Part shown: positions 35,026 to 44,645 of the stretch, piece by piece
Layout: the number at the start of each line of letters is the position of its first letter
Position numbering within the stretch: position 1 is the first letter of the stretch
Source: JBDKVA01 sp039679375
GTDB taxonomy: Bacteria; Bacillota; Clostridia; Acetivibrionales; DTU013
Assembly: GCA_039679375.1 (NCBI GenBank)
Contig: JBDKVA010000065.1
Coordinates: forward strand, 1-64,000
Direction: 5' to 3'
DNA: 64,000 nt
The notes under the pieces: model-generated
Databases searched by the model: none
What the model saw: the letters and a program-made list of their open reading frames with translations, nothing else
What the model was told of the DNA's origin: nothing
Program-made: the position numbers and the translations under genes

Positions 35026-35922
35026 TCAACCCTTTACAGCGCCAATCAAAATACCCTTCGCAAAATGTTTTTGCAGGAATGGGTATACTGCCATAATCGG
35101 AAGCATCGCAACAATAATAGTTGTGTTGACCAGCGCGGCTGGAGGAAGGATGCGATGCTGCACATTCAGCGCAGTTGAAGTCGCCTCCTGCACCATCGGG
35201 CCGTTGGGATTTCTGAGTATTTCCTGCAAAACTACAATAAACGGCATATACTTAACACTGCCGACGAAATACAGGTAACTTGTCCAGTCGTTCCAATGGC
35301 CGACCGCTTCAAACAGGAAGATTGCGGCAAACATCGGCATGGAAATCGGAATAATGATTTTAAAAAAAAGGATAACGTTGTTTGCACCGTCGATAACAGC
35401 TGCGGCTTCCAATTCTTCGGATACATTGTAGCTGAAATAATTCCGCATGATCACAAAATGTCCGATACTGATCCAACCGGGTATTACCATTGCCCAGAAG
35501 GATTTCAGCAAATGCAGCTGGTTGTAAAGCAGATATGTCGGTATCAGCCCGCCTCCGAAAAACATAAGAAATACGATAATGAAATTTAATGTTTTCATAC
35601 CCATAACATTCTTTTTGGATACGCCGTAGGCCATCATTGCGGTAAGGATCAATGCCCCGAAAGCTCCTAGCGCAGTCTTCAAAAAGGAAATAAATATGGA
35701 ATGGGAAAATTCCTTGGTATACAATACGATTTTATAATATTGCAGCGTGGGATTACCGGGAGGTAAAATCCTCAAGGATTGCTGCACAGTAGATGCTGAA
35801 GGTGTAATGGAACCGATGAACACATACCACATCGGATATATGCAAATCAACGCAAAGGCTATGGCAAAGCCATATACAAATATATCATAAAAATTATATC
35901 CTAATTTATGCCTCATACTCAT
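35026..35922 (-). CDS. CUT1-type sugar ABC transporter permease (YtcP/LplC-like)
   Basis: A 298-residue permease with six membrane helices and the permease-ATPase coupling motif EELEAAAVIDGANNVILFFK (the EAA loop, near residue 185). It ends with the typical ...AKGILIGAVKG tail of LplC/YtcP proteins. Together with the neighbouring permease and binding protein it imports a carbohydrate. No ATPase gene is present, as usual for this group, which uses a shared MsmX-type ATPase. The ATG at 35922 is preferred, although GGGAG is 13 bases upstream; a GTG at 35934 is the alternative. Confidence 0.9.
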   Translation of the reverse strand: MSMRHKLGYNFYDIFVYGFAIAFALICIYPMWYVFIGSITPSASTVQQSLRILPPGNPTLQYYKIVLYTKEFSHSIFISFLKTALGAFGALILTAMMAYGVSKKNVMGMKTLNFIIVFLMFFGGGLIPTYLLYNQLHLLKSFWAMVIPGWISIGHFVIMRNYFSYNVSEELEAAAVIDGANNVILFFKIIIPISMPMFAAIFLFEAVGHWNDWTSYLYFVGSVKYMPFIVVLQEILRNPNGPMVQEATSTALNVQHRILPPAALVNTTIIVAMLPIMAVYPFLQKHFAKGILIGAVKG

Positions 35923-35987
35923 CGAAAGAAACACGCTCCCTTCCAGGAATACATTTTATAAAAACAGGGTTTGTAATATTTATAAAG

Positions 35988-36932
35988 TCAAAAGAAACCC
36001 ATCACATCCATCTTCTTTACGACCTTGTTGGTTAAAACAACAATGCCGAGGCCGATTATACTGAAAACCAGCCCCAATGCGGTGGACGCCTCAAACTTAC
36101 CCTCCAGCAAGCCGGTCCTGTACATATATGTCGAAAGCACATCTCCCGTATCATAAACCAGCGGACTGTATAAGTTGTAAATTTGTTCAAAGTTTGAACC
36201 AAAAATATTGGATACGGACATGATGAGTAAAACAGCGATCGTAGGCTTGATCCTCGGCAGAGTTATATGCCAGACCAGCTGTCCGCGATTTGCACCGTCC
36301 ATAGATGCACTTTCATAAATTTCCGGGTTGACTCCGGCTATCGAAGCAAGATAAATGATGGTGCCGAAGCCTGCCGTTTTAACTATTCCGGAAGCAACGG
36401 CAACAAAACGGAACCATTGATTGCTGGCAAGAAAGTAAACAGATTCCATTCCAAAAGCTTTTAAAACCAGATTGACCGCACCGTCGGCCGGAGAGAGCAT
36501 CGCATCCACAATGCCTGCAAAAATTACCCATGAAACGAAATTAGGAAAATAAACGCTTGTCTGAAGAGCTTTTTTAAAAAGCTGGTTCTTAATTTCATTG
36601 AGCATCAGCGCAAGAAAAATGGTAAAAATTGTTCCGAAAACAATTGAATAAATATTGAGTATCACTGTATTCCATATAACCTTGTAAAAATAGGCATCGG
36701 AAAAAAGTATCCTGAAATTTTCCAATCCCACCCATGGGCTTTCCAAAATGCCCTTGCCGATCCTATAATCTTTAAAGGCAACAGTTATCCCGTATATCGG
36801 CAATATTCGAAAAATAATCGTATGAAGAACTCCCGGAAGAACCAGCAAATAAATGAACCAGTTCATTTTTATATTATATTTTACCCGATTGCCAAAGTTG
36901 TGTTGTATCCTCTTTTTCAAGACAACCTCCAT
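35988..36932 (-). CDS. CUT1-type sugar ABC transporter permease (YteP/LplB-like)
   Basis: A 314-residue permease with six helices. The N-terminal basic segment precedes the first helix WFIYLLVLPGVLHTIIF, and the EAA loop reads EIYESASMDGANRGQLVWHI (about 205-225). It is the LplB/YteP type that pairs with the gene 65 bp downstream. GAGGG stands nine bases before the ATG at 36932. The 185-bp gap to the binding-protein gene holds a long hairpin. Confidence 0.9.
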   Translation of the reverse strand: MEVVLKKRIQHNFGNRVKYNIKMNWFIYLLVLPGVLHTIIFRILPIYGITVAFKDYRIGKGILESPWVGLENFRILFSDAYFYKVIWNTVILNIYSIVFGTIFTIFLALMLNEIKNQLFKKALQTSVYFPNFVSWVIFAGIVDAMLSPADGAVNLVLKAFGMESVYFLASNQWFRFVAVASGIVKTAGFGTIIYLASIAGVNPEIYESASMDGANRGQLVWHITLPRIKPTIAVLLIMSVSNIFGSNFEQIYNLYSPLVYDTGDVLSTYMYRTGLLEGKFEASTALGLVFSIIGLGIVVLTNKVVKKMDVMGFF

Positions 36933-37067
36933 GTTTTGTCACCCTCTTTTAGGAAAATACGTACTGCTCCGGGCATCTGCAAGAATGCCATACTACCTTT
37001 TCAGTTTTTTTAACATGAACCTGACCACAGATTTTAAGTAAAAAATACTGCAATGCCTTAACATACG

Positions 37068-37111
37068 GCTCAGGCATGAGACCCGCCAAAATCGCCGTCC
37101 CATGCCTGAGC
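37068..37111. repeat. Hairpin between binding-protein and permease genes
   Basis: GCTCAGGCATG (37068-37078) pairs with CATGCCTGAGC (37101-37111) just after the binding-protein stop codon. With no T tract on the minus strand it is more likely an mRNA-stabilising or partial-termination hairpin. Such hairpins explain why binding proteins are made in excess over their permeases. Confidence 0.55.
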
Positions 37112-37117
37112 TCGGAA

Positions 37118-38887
37118 TTATTTGCCCAGTGCTTCAAATTTTCCTTTTTCAATATCCAGAAGGCGGCCATACTCTTCGGCATACTTGCTTCCGCCCGCAT
37201 CCTCAAATTCCTTTACAAATTCGTTCCAATCCTTATCGACATCGTAAGTTCCGAATATAAACCCGACAAAATACTTTACCTTTACTTCTTTTATCTTTTT
37301 CGCCATTTCCTTGTATTCGTCGGTAAAACTGATGCAATTATAATAAGTCGGAAGCTCTTCATAATATTCCGTTGACCATTTATCATAGATTTCACTGCCA
37401 TAATCAGCTACTTTTTTGGGAAGAGTGGTAGAAAAACCGCCTTCAGCAAGATTATCCTTATGCATCACTGATTCGCTCCAGCCGTAACGGTCAGGGAGGT
37501 AACGGGTTCCACTTCCCGAAAGGAGTGTGAAACCGAATGTCAAACCGCCAAAACCCCATACCTTGTTATCTTCATTAAACTTCGCACTATTGTAGCCAAC
37601 TACTCTGCCCTGTTCATCAAGACTCTTATAATGGACTCCTTCTATTCCATAATACAGCACCGTCTGTCCCTCATCCGATATGATCCAGTTAAGGACATCA
37701 AGCGCTCTGTCAGGATTTTTGCTGGTACTGGTGATAAAGCTTCCAAAAGCCACACCCGAAGCTACTTTAGCACACTTTCCATATCCTGCCGGTCCTGTAA
37801 GCGGTTCAGGCTGATAAACAATATAATCCAGCAAACTCTCGGGATTCACGTCCGGATTGGCTGTTTTATAAATATCATACGGGTTTAAAGCGGATGAAGC
37901 ATTGCCATTGGGCAGGCTGGATGTTACGACAGCTGTCTTGCCTGTAGCAAAATCAGCAGCCATAAATTTATCTGCTTCTTTTGTGAAAATTTCCTTATCG
38001 ATCAGTCCCTCCTTATACATCCCGGCAAGGCGCTTCCAAATCTGCTTGTTCGCTTCATTGACCGCAGCGTCACGCCAAATTCCGTCATTTCCCTTGAAGC
38101 AGCCCGAGATATGCAATCCATAAGGCTGGAAGAAAATAATATCCAAATCACTGCTTGAACCGGGCAGCCAGCTGCCCTTATCGTTGCGGAAGAAAAACGG
38201 AATGATATCCGGTTTCTTTGCCTTAACTGTCCGCAAATAGTCGACAAACTCATCTACTGTTTTGGGAATTGAAAGCCCCAGCTCGTCCATGATCTTTTTG
38301 TTGTAAACCGGCGCGCCGCTGACGTTTCTGGTATAGTCAAGCCCCCACATGCAGTAAAATTCTTCCCCGCTGCCATAATAGTAATTATTAAAATACTTAT
38401 ATAGTTGGTCCTGGAATATTTTTTCCATTGTCGGGTATCTTCCGGGTTCTGCTTTAACAAGTTTGCCGAGGTCTGCAAAAATCCCTTCCTTGACGCCTTG
38501 CAGCATCAGATCGGTAGTTCCGAGCCACGGAGCCAGTGAAATGATATCTCCTGCCTGTCCGGTGCTAAGATGCAGTCTTTGTTTTTCTGCATCAGACGGA
38601 ATGAATTTTAAATTAACATTAAATTTTTCCTCTATATATTTAGCGATCAAATTGCTGCTTTGATTTTCTGCGAGCGTCGATGGAAGAAAACAAAGCTCAA
38701 GGCTTACGTCAACTTTCGGTTTGGGCTCCTGTGTAGGCGGAGCGCTGGATCCGGCAGAAGTTGCAGTGTTTTCTGCTTTTGCAGTTGTTGCTTCATCGGA
38801 TCCCGTGGTTGAACCGCACCCTGTAAAAAGCGTAAAGCTCAACATTAAAATCATCAAGGTTGAGACAAGTTTAATAGAAAACCTCAT
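37118..38887 (-). CDS. Carbohydrate ABC transporter substrate-binding lipoprotein (LplA/YtcQ-like)
   Basis: The 589-residue lipoprotein has a signal peptide ending in the lipobox LFTGC (Cys at about 24), a Ser/Thr/Ala/Pro-rich linker (about 25-57) and a family 1 solute-binding fold. The length of nearly 600 residues and the GDIISLAPWLG segment fit the LplA/YtcQ group, which binds large oligosaccharides in YesMN-controlled loci. AAAGGAGG precedes the ATG at 38887. It is the first transport gene after the two-component system and the permeases follow it. Confidence 0.9.
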   Translation of the reverse strand: MRFSIKLVSTLMILMLSFTLFTGCGSTTGSDEATTAKAENTATSAGSSAPPTQEPKPKVDVSLELCFLPSTLAENQSSNLIAKYIEEKFNVNLKFIPSDAEKQRLHLSTGQAGDIISLAPWLGTTDLMLQGVKEGIFADLGKLVKAEPGRYPTMEKIFQDQLYKYFNNYYYGSGEEFYCMWGLDYTRNVSGAPVYNKKIMDELGLSIPKTVDEFVDYLRTVKAKKPDIIPFFFRNDKGSWLPGSSSDLDIIFFQPYGLHISGCFKGNDGIWRDAAVNEANKQIWKRLAGMYKEGLIDKEIFTKEADKFMAADFATGKTAVVTSSLPNGNASSALNPYDIYKTANPDVNPESLLDYIVYQPEPLTGPAGYGKCAKVASGVAFGSFITSTSKNPDRALDVLNWIISDEGQTVLYYGIEGVHYKSLDEQGRVVGYNSAKFNEDNKVWGFGGLTFGFTLLSGSGTRYLPDRYGWSESVMHKDNLAEGGFSTTLPKKVADYGSEIYDKWSTEYYEELPTYYNCISFTDEYKEMAKKIKEVKVKYFVGFIFGTYDVDKDWNEFVKEFEDAGGSKYAEEYGRLLDIEKGKFEALGK

Positions 38888-38954
38888 AAAACATCCTCCT
38901 TTTATTCAATTGACAGCAATAAACTTGTAAATTCTGCAGATCTGCTTGATTACC

Positions 38955-38987
38955 GTGATCACATGTATATTGTATCAAATAGATACA
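38955..38987. promoter_or_regulatory. Palindromes upstream of the binding-protein gene
   Basis: Two short perfect dyads lie 68-100 bases before the binding-protein start: GTGATCAC (38955-38962) and TGTATC-AAATA-GATACA (38971-38987). They are candidate operators for the YesN-like regulator or another factor. I found no convincing -35/-10 pair, so this is tentative. Confidence 0.35.
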
Positions 38988-39041
38988 GCCATTTGGTGCA
39001 CTATCTTACTATAACTGTGCAGTATTTTGCGTATTGCAGTT

Positions 39042-41801
39042 TTATTCAAACGGGATACACACCCTGACAATCGTGCTGATCCCTTTCTGGCTTATAAGGG
39101 TAAGTCCTGCTTTTTCTCCATAGTATATCCGAAGCCGCTTCTGCACATTGTATATTCCAACACTCTCTCCGGGCAAGTCGCCCTCCAGCCGTTGTACGAT
39201 CTCCTGCAGACGTTCTCTTGGAATTCCGTCTCCATTATCTATGATGCTGAAAACAACACATCCCTCTTCATAATAGCCGCAAATGCGGAGTGTGCAGTTC
39301 TCCTTCCTGGATTGAAATGCATGCTTGTAAGCATTTTCAATAAGAGGCTGAAGTGTAAACTTCGGCATGGTATTTCCCAGGATCTGATCGGAGACTTCCC
39401 ATAAAATTTTCACTTTATCCTGGTAACGCAGCCGTTGGATATCGATATAGATATTCGCATAACGGATTTCTTCCGCAACAGTAACGAGCTGTGCCTTGCT
39501 GCTGATCCCCAGGCGGAAAAGCTCGCCAAGTTGAGTCAGCATTAATTCGGCACTATCTTTGTCATATCTCATCATCCATTTGATAGATTCAAAGGTGTTA
39601 TATAAGAAGTGAGGGTTGATTTGTGTCTGAAGTGCAATCATTTCCGATTCCTTTTTTTCTTTCTCCAGCTCTTTTGCTTTCAAGTGTTCATAAAACAGGT
39701 TTTCTGTCAGATCATTTATCCTTAGGGACATATTGTTGAATGTATCAGCTAATTGGCCGATTTCACTGAAGTAAAATTTTGACATAAAGTCCACCTGAAA
39801 ATCACCTTTAAAGAAACGGTTAAGTTTATATGTCATATTATTGAAAGCACGTGCAAAAAATAACGACAGCATATAGGAAAAGGTAAGCAATATGATACAG
39901 GTCGTCAGAATCAAATATAAAATTGACGATATAATTTGATTATTGTCTTTTATAATAACGTCCCGCGGGATTACTCCCATAAATACCAGTGGTATGCGTT
40001 TATCCCCGGCTGCAATGATATCGTAGATCTTCCCGTCTTTGATGAAGCTGCCGTTATTATTCTTCGTATAATTATTGATACCGGTATTGCCGGACAGCTC
40101 TCCAATACGCGATTCAATTGGGCTGGAAATAAAGCGTCCCCTTTCGTCTAATACAAAGAAGTCGCTTTTTTCATAGCTGAATTTGCGATAAAGACCTCTG
40201 ATTTCACTCTCCGGTATACTCAATTTCAGAAATCCTATCGTCTGAAACGGGATCTGATTGTAACTCAGTTTATATATCCTGCGTATCATGCATATTGACC
40301 GTTTACTGTACCGGTCAATATCAACATAATTCCATACGGCCTCTCCATGGGATTTCTCAATCATATTAATATACTTCTCATCCATTTTGATTCCGGTTTC
40401 ATAATCGTTGCTGGCATATATCCGGTTACCGTTCCGGTCAAAAATTTCGATACAGGTAGTATTATTTACTAAAGCCATGTTTTTCTTGATGTGTTTGTCG
40501 AGCATTTCCATATCGGCAAGTAAAACAGTATTTGAGCTTTCTCCGCGTTCCGATAAATAGTCCTGCAAACTGTTGTCTATGACGATATCTATCGATGCAT
40601 CCTCATTTACATCCAAATAAGCCGCAATATCACGTGCTGTTTTTACTACTTCCTGTTTCAGCGAATCCTTGACAATATATTGGATTCTGTCCGTTGCTCC
40701 GAAATAAAACGTTGCAATATAAACAAGCATGGGAATCAGAACGGTGGTAATATAAAAATTAAAAACCATATTTCTCATTGAATTGCTTGCATTATATTGC
40801 CTTTCTTCAGTTTCCGCCGTCTCTCCTCCAAGGTTTTTAACCTTTCCAAGAAGCGTATGGATCGGCCGTGTGGTTTTCCCAACCAGCAGGCTTCCAAATG
40901 CAAAGCTGGCAAAACAGCCAAGAACCGTAAAAAGCAATACCTGCTTTCGCATATCATGAATCGTATTTAAAAGTTCAGACATGTTTTTGGCTACTGCTAC
41001 CGTAAGACCTATTCCTTCCATGTTTTGATAGTGGATCTGCCAATTCTCCCTGCCATCATAAATTTCAAAGCTATCGCTCTCCTCATTCATTTTCCCGAAT
41101 AAGTTATTTTCTAAAAAGAACTTTGACTTATAAAATCCTCCCAGAACAGCTCCATTCCGGCGGTCAAGCAGCATGGCTCCGTCATCTGTACCCAGAAGAC
41201 CGTTTAACCATGTATCATCAACCATTAATATTAAAATACCCGCCGGTGTATTTTCTTCTGTCAGAATTGAAGCAAATATAAAACGTCCGGAATCAGCAGA
41301 TGAGTTGATATCATTAATGGATGCAAGCAAAACAGCATTCCGGCCGGACTTGACTATCATCGATTGCAGCTTGCCGTATTCCGATATGAAATTTTCAATG
41401 CTGATTCTGTTGTTTTTAAATAGAGTGCTGCCATCTTCAAATAGAATGTCAAACTCATCGATTTTCAATCCCATTATTTTTTCTGTCAGATCATTACCAA
41501 GATCCCTTTGCAGTTGATTTTGCACATATATGTTTTTCTCTTTACGATACCTGCTGCAGAATTGTTCCTGCTCGCTTTTTTGGTCAATACTGGAGAGCAG
41601 GTTTTCAATCATACGGAACTCGAATGAAACGCGGTCTGTTACCTGCTGCAGATCATTTTGGTAAATCTCTCCGGTTTTCCGGTTTAAAATATTCATAAAA
41701 ACGTTAAAAGAAATGATAACCTCAATTAAGATAAATATGCAAACCAGCAGGATTGCTGTCAGATTCAGGAATAACCGTATGGATATTTCTATTTTTTTCA
41801 T
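39042..41801 (-). CDS. YesM-family sensor histidine kinase with duplicated sensor region
   Basis: The 919-residue membrane kinase is about 300 residues longer than usual YesM proteins. A first helix (about 10-34), an extracellular sensor (35-283), a second helix (285-308) and a degenerate HAMP-like linker (TTRPIHTLLGKVKNLGG) come first. A third helix (348-368), a second extracellular sensor (370-620) and a fourth helix (624-649) follow, then HAMP (650-705), a coiled segment and the kinase core. Phosphoacceptor His731 lies in QINPHFLYNTFESIKW, the N box is LQPLIENAYKHA and the G box DNGDGIP. It probably phosphorylates the regulator encoded upstream. GGAGGAGG precedes the start. Confidence 0.9.
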   Translation of the reverse strand: MKKIEISIRLFLNLTAILLVCIFILIEVIISFNVFMNILNRKTGEIYQNDLQQVTDRVSFEFRMIENLLSSIDQKSEQEQFCSRYRKEKNIYVQNQLQRDLGNDLTEKIMGLKIDEFDILFEDGSTLFKNNRISIENFISEYGKLQSMIVKSGRNAVLLASINDINSSADSGRFIFASILTEENTPAGILILMVDDTWLNGLLGTDDGAMLLDRRNGAVLGGFYKSKFFLENNLFGKMNEESDSFEIYDGRENWQIHYQNMEGIGLTVAVAKNMSELLNTIHDMRKQVLLFTVLGCFASFAFGSLLVGKTTRPIHTLLGKVKNLGGETAETEERQYNASNSMRNMVFNFYITTVLIPMLVYIATFYFGATDRIQYIVKDSLKQEVVKTARDIAAYLDVNEDASIDIVIDNSLQDYLSERGESSNTVLLADMEMLDKHIKKNMALVNNTTCIEIFDRNGNRIYASNDYETGIKMDEKYINMIEKSHGEAVWNYVDIDRYSKRSICMIRRIYKLSYNQIPFQTIGFLKLSIPESEIRGLYRKFSYEKSDFFVLDERGRFISSPIESRIGELSGNTGINNYTKNNNGSFIKDGKIYDIIAAGDKRIPLVFMGVIPRDVIIKDNNQIISSILYLILTTCIILLTFSYMLSLFFARAFNNMTYKLNRFFKGDFQVDFMSKFYFSEIGQLADTFNNMSLRINDLTENLFYEHLKAKELEKEKKESEMIALQTQINPHFLYNTFESIKWMMRYDKDSAELMLTQLGELFRLGISSKAQLVTVAEEIRYANIYIDIQRLRYQDKVKILWEVSDQILGNTMPKFTLQPLIENAYKHAFQSRKENCTLRICGYYEEGCVVFSIIDNGDGIPRERLQEIVQRLEGDLPGESVGIYNVQKRLRIYYGEKAGLTLISQKGISTIVRVCIPFE

Positions 41802-43497
41802 GAACGGCTCCTCCTCCTGTCATCTCACTGATACTCTTCATAAGCATTTTCTCATTGTTTCTTTTAAATTGGCTTGGACTCATCTGTACGAGTTTTTTAA
41901 ACTGCTTGCTGAAATGGCGGAAGTCATCATAACCTACAATTGTAGCTACTTCATAGACTCTGTAGTCAGACTTGGCCAAAAGCTCCTTCGCTTTTTGAAT
42001 CCGTACCATAATAACATATTCAAGCAGCGCATAACCGGTTTTTTTCTTGAACATGCCGGAGAAATAGGATGGGCTGGTCATAGCCATATCACAGAGCTCT
42101 TTGCTTGTAATTTTATTAGAATAATTCTTATGGATGAATTGTTTCACAACTTCGATCATGTGATCAATTGAATTGGTACTATTAGTTCGCCCAAGGTGTC
42201 TGATCAGATGGTTTACCAATGCAAACAGCCACCTTTGCAAATCGTGGATAGTTCTTTCTTCGATTAGAAACCTGATTTTCTGTTCAATATTATCTCCGCA
42301 AATGGGCTGAAAGGCAACACCTTGATTTTCTACTGCACTTGCCAATTTTAATACGAGTTCAATCACATGCATGAATAAAATATCCGGGTTATACCGGTAA
42401 ATGCCGAGATAGGTATCACAATAGCCAATAATGGCCTTTTCACATGAAATTGCATCACCTGCAATAACAGAATCCGCTATTCTCCCTGCCAACCTGCCGT
42501 CATCCACTGCATTTATCAAAAGTTTACCTTTGGCGCGGTCATATTCATTTCGAATCTCGGTATAGCATATTATTTTCCCAATGTCGGAATAAAATTTCTG
42601 AGTGAGTGCAACTCTGGCCTGCGAATATGAAAGGCTCAAGCTATAGATATCGTCAATAAAAGTCCCCACTCCGGCGCTAACCACGATTTGGCCGGAATAA
42701 AAAGGCAGTCTTTCAAACTTTTCCTTTACTGCAGAACATAAAGCACCTACTTTGTCCTCATCCTGTATACGGTGCAAAATCCATACTGCCGTGATATTGT
42801 TTGCTTCCTTTTGCAAAAGAACATTCAATAGCTGATACTGGGAAAAACGCGCTGTTTCCTCTTCAAGAACCGACCGGAAACAATCAATATTACCATCAAG
42901 CGTCAAAGCTTCGCTTTCCATTTGACGTCCTATATGAAATACAGCAACGCCAAAACTTACCGTTATATCCGGCGGCATATCCAAAATCGTATGAATACCT
43001 TTTGAATTTTCCTTATTCAACCGGTTCTCCAAAAGATCCTGTATTATTTTTTCCTTTGCAATAGGGAATGTAAGCGCGGTTTTTTTCTTAAAATTATCAA
43101 ATTCGAAATTTTTGTTATACCGGCTGTCAAGTTTGAATTTCAACCGCTGGAACGTACTATAAAGCACCCGGTTTTGAACCGGCTTCAGTAAATATTCAGC
43201 AATACCGTATACAATACATTTCCTTGCATAATCAAAATCATCATATCCGCTCAATACAATGATTTCAGCTTCCGAACCCATTTCTCTCAGTTTTTGAATA
43301 AAACCGATCCCATCCTGCCCTGGCATGCGGATATCCGTCAGAATGGCGTCCGGCCAGAGTTCCGGTATCATTCTGCATGCGCTTTTGCCATCCGCCGCCT
43401 CCCCTACAACTACAAAACCGATTTCCTCCCATGGTATTTCATCTCTCAAACCGAAACGGATAATGTCTTCATCTTCCACAAGCATTAATTTATACAT
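41722..43497 (-). CDS. YesN-family response regulator with AraC DNA-binding domain
   Basis: The 591-residue regulator has a receiver domain with acidic pocket ED at 9-10, phosphoacceptor Asp55 in AILTDIRMPG, and Lys in EYLLKPV near 105. A long middle domain follows, then a C-terminal AraC double helix-turn-helix (SNKITSKELCDMAMTSPSYF ... VATIVGYDDFRHFSKQFKKL). After the usual end at SPSQFKRN it continues about 37 residues (KMLMKSISEMTGGG...). Its last 80 bases overlap the kinase gene, an unusually long overlap for this gene pair. GGGGGAG precedes the ATG at 43497. It likely activates the transporter genes. Confidence 0.9.
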   Translation of the reverse strand: MYKLMLVEDEDIIRFGLRDEIPWEEIGFVVVGEAADGKSACRMIPELWPDAILTDIRMPGQDGIGFIQKLREMGSEAEIIVLSGYDDFDYARKCIVYGIAEYLLKPVQNRVLYSTFQRLKFKLDSRYNKNFEFDNFKKKTALTFPIAKEKIIQDLLENRLNKENSKGIHTILDMPPDITVSFGVAVFHIGRQMESEALTLDGNIDCFRSVLEEETARFSQYQLLNVLLQKEANNITAVWILHRIQDEDKVGALCSAVKEKFERLPFYSGQIVVSAGVGTFIDDIYSLSLSYSQARVALTQKFYSDIGKIICYTEIRNEYDRAKGKLLINAVDDGRLAGRIADSVIAGDAISCEKAIIGYCDTYLGIYRYNPDILFMHVIELVLKLASAVENQGVAFQPICGDNIEQKIRFLIEERTIHDLQRWLFALVNHLIRHLGRTNSTNSIDHMIEVVKQFIHKNYSNKITSKELCDMAMTSPSYFSGMFKKKTGYALLEYVIMVRIQKAKELLAKSDYRVYEVATIVGYDDFRHFSKQFKKLVQMSPSQFKRNNEKMLMKSISEMTGGGAVHEKNRNIHTVIPESDSNPAGLHIYLN

Positions 43498-43600
43498 ACT
43501 GGCTCCCCCTTGACCATTCTGCAGCCTGGTTTACCGTATTCCAATGATTATCCTCCGGATTGCCGTCATTTATTATCAAAAATCAATATGTATATGCTAT

Positions 43601-43609
43601 ATTATAACA
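43601..43609 (-). promoter_or_regulatory. Extended -10 promoter of the two-component operon
   Basis: On the minus strand TGTTATAAT (43601-43609) is a perfect extended -10 (TGn followed by TATAAT), about 105 bases before the regulator start codon. No good -35 hexamer is present, which is typical of extended -10 or activator-dependent promoters. Confidence 0.5.
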
Positions 43610-43637
43610 CATTGCAAATAGCTGAATGTACACCTCT

Positions 43638-44645
43638 CTACTTTAAAGCTGCCGCTATTTCTTTAACTGTAAGCCGGAAGGATTCTATTCCCTCTTCAAG
43701 TGGAGCTATTTCAGGTTGTTTTCCCTGTTTTAAGCATTCAATAAAATATTTGATTTCATTGTAGTATCCACCCAGACTGGAGATATTCCCTCCAAGACCC
43801 TCGCTTTGAGATTCAAAAGCCTTATCTATCTTAGGTTCAAACACTGTTCCAGCTTCTTCGTATATCATCAATGAAGGATTTCCAGCTGAACTGAAGGTAA
43901 CAGCAGCCTTTTCAAACCTTACCCTGTATTCCATTTCAAATGGGAAACCAGATGGATAATCCCACCCGCCCTCAATGGAAATAGTTGCATTGCCATACCT
44001 GTACAAGCTGAAAATATGTTCTTTACCGTTATTTACCCCAGGAATCTCACTTTTGATAAGATCGGGATATCCCAGGATGTACCGCACAAAATCCACATCA
44101 TGGATATGCAGGTCCAGCGCTGCAAGGCCGCTCTTTTTTTCGTTCATCAGCCACTGCTCCCATCCCCATGCAGGTCTTGAGCTTATCCTTTTGAATACTC
44201 CGTTTATAAGTTTTCCATATGTATTGTGGTCGATCAGTTTCTTCAGGTACACATATTCATCCCAAAAACGTATACATTGCCCGACTGTCACTTTAACTCC
44301 GGTTTTCCTTTTCATCTCCAGCAGCCTGCATGCCTCTTCTTCATTAATGCAAACCGGTTTTTCGATAAATACATCAAGACCCTTCTCCATAGCCTTTATT
44401 GCGTGATCTGTATGCAGATATGTCGGGAGACATATATCCACCACATTGATATCGCCATTTTCAATTAGATCCATGCCTGTTTGAAAGGCTTCCGCCCCAA
44501 ATTTGCCGGCCAGCTTGCCTGCTTTGTCTATATCCAGGTCCGCAACCGCAGTGACTTTAAAATCTCCGCTGTTTAAGAGTGCTTCATAACAGGCTGCATG
44601 TGTCCCACCCATAAATCCGATACCTATCAAACCAATTTTGATCAT
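43638..44645 (-). CDS. Gfo/Idh/MocA family oxidoreductase
   Basis: The 335-residue NAD(P)-dependent dehydrogenase has the Rossmann motif IGLIGIGFMGGTHAACYEAL, the catalytic-region lysine in DVFIEKPVCINEEEA (near 95), and the histidine pair segment DLHIHDVDFVRYILG (near 180). Its start overlaps the end of the upstream isomerase/epimerase gene in an ATGA, with GAGGTG upstream. The two therefore form a translationally coupled pair. It is a paralogue of the dehydrogenase at 26.8 kb, with a different C-terminal part. Confidence 0.9.
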   Translation of the reverse strand: MIKIGLIGIGFMGGTHAACYEALLNSGDFKVTAVADLDIDKAGKLAGKFGAEAFQTGMDLIENGDINVVDICLPTYLHTDHAIKAMEKGLDVFIEKPVCINEEEACRLLEMKRKTGVKVTVGQCIRFWDEYVYLKKLIDHNTYGKLINGVFKRISSRPAWGWEQWLMNEKKSGLAALDLHIHDVDFVRYILGYPDLIKSEIPGVNNGKEHIFSLYRYGNATISIEGGWDYPSGFPFEMEYRVRFEKAAVTFSSAGNPSLMIYEEAGTVFEPKIDKAFESQSEGLGGNISSLGGYYNEIKYFIECLKQGKQPEIAPLEEGIESFRLTVKEIAAALK

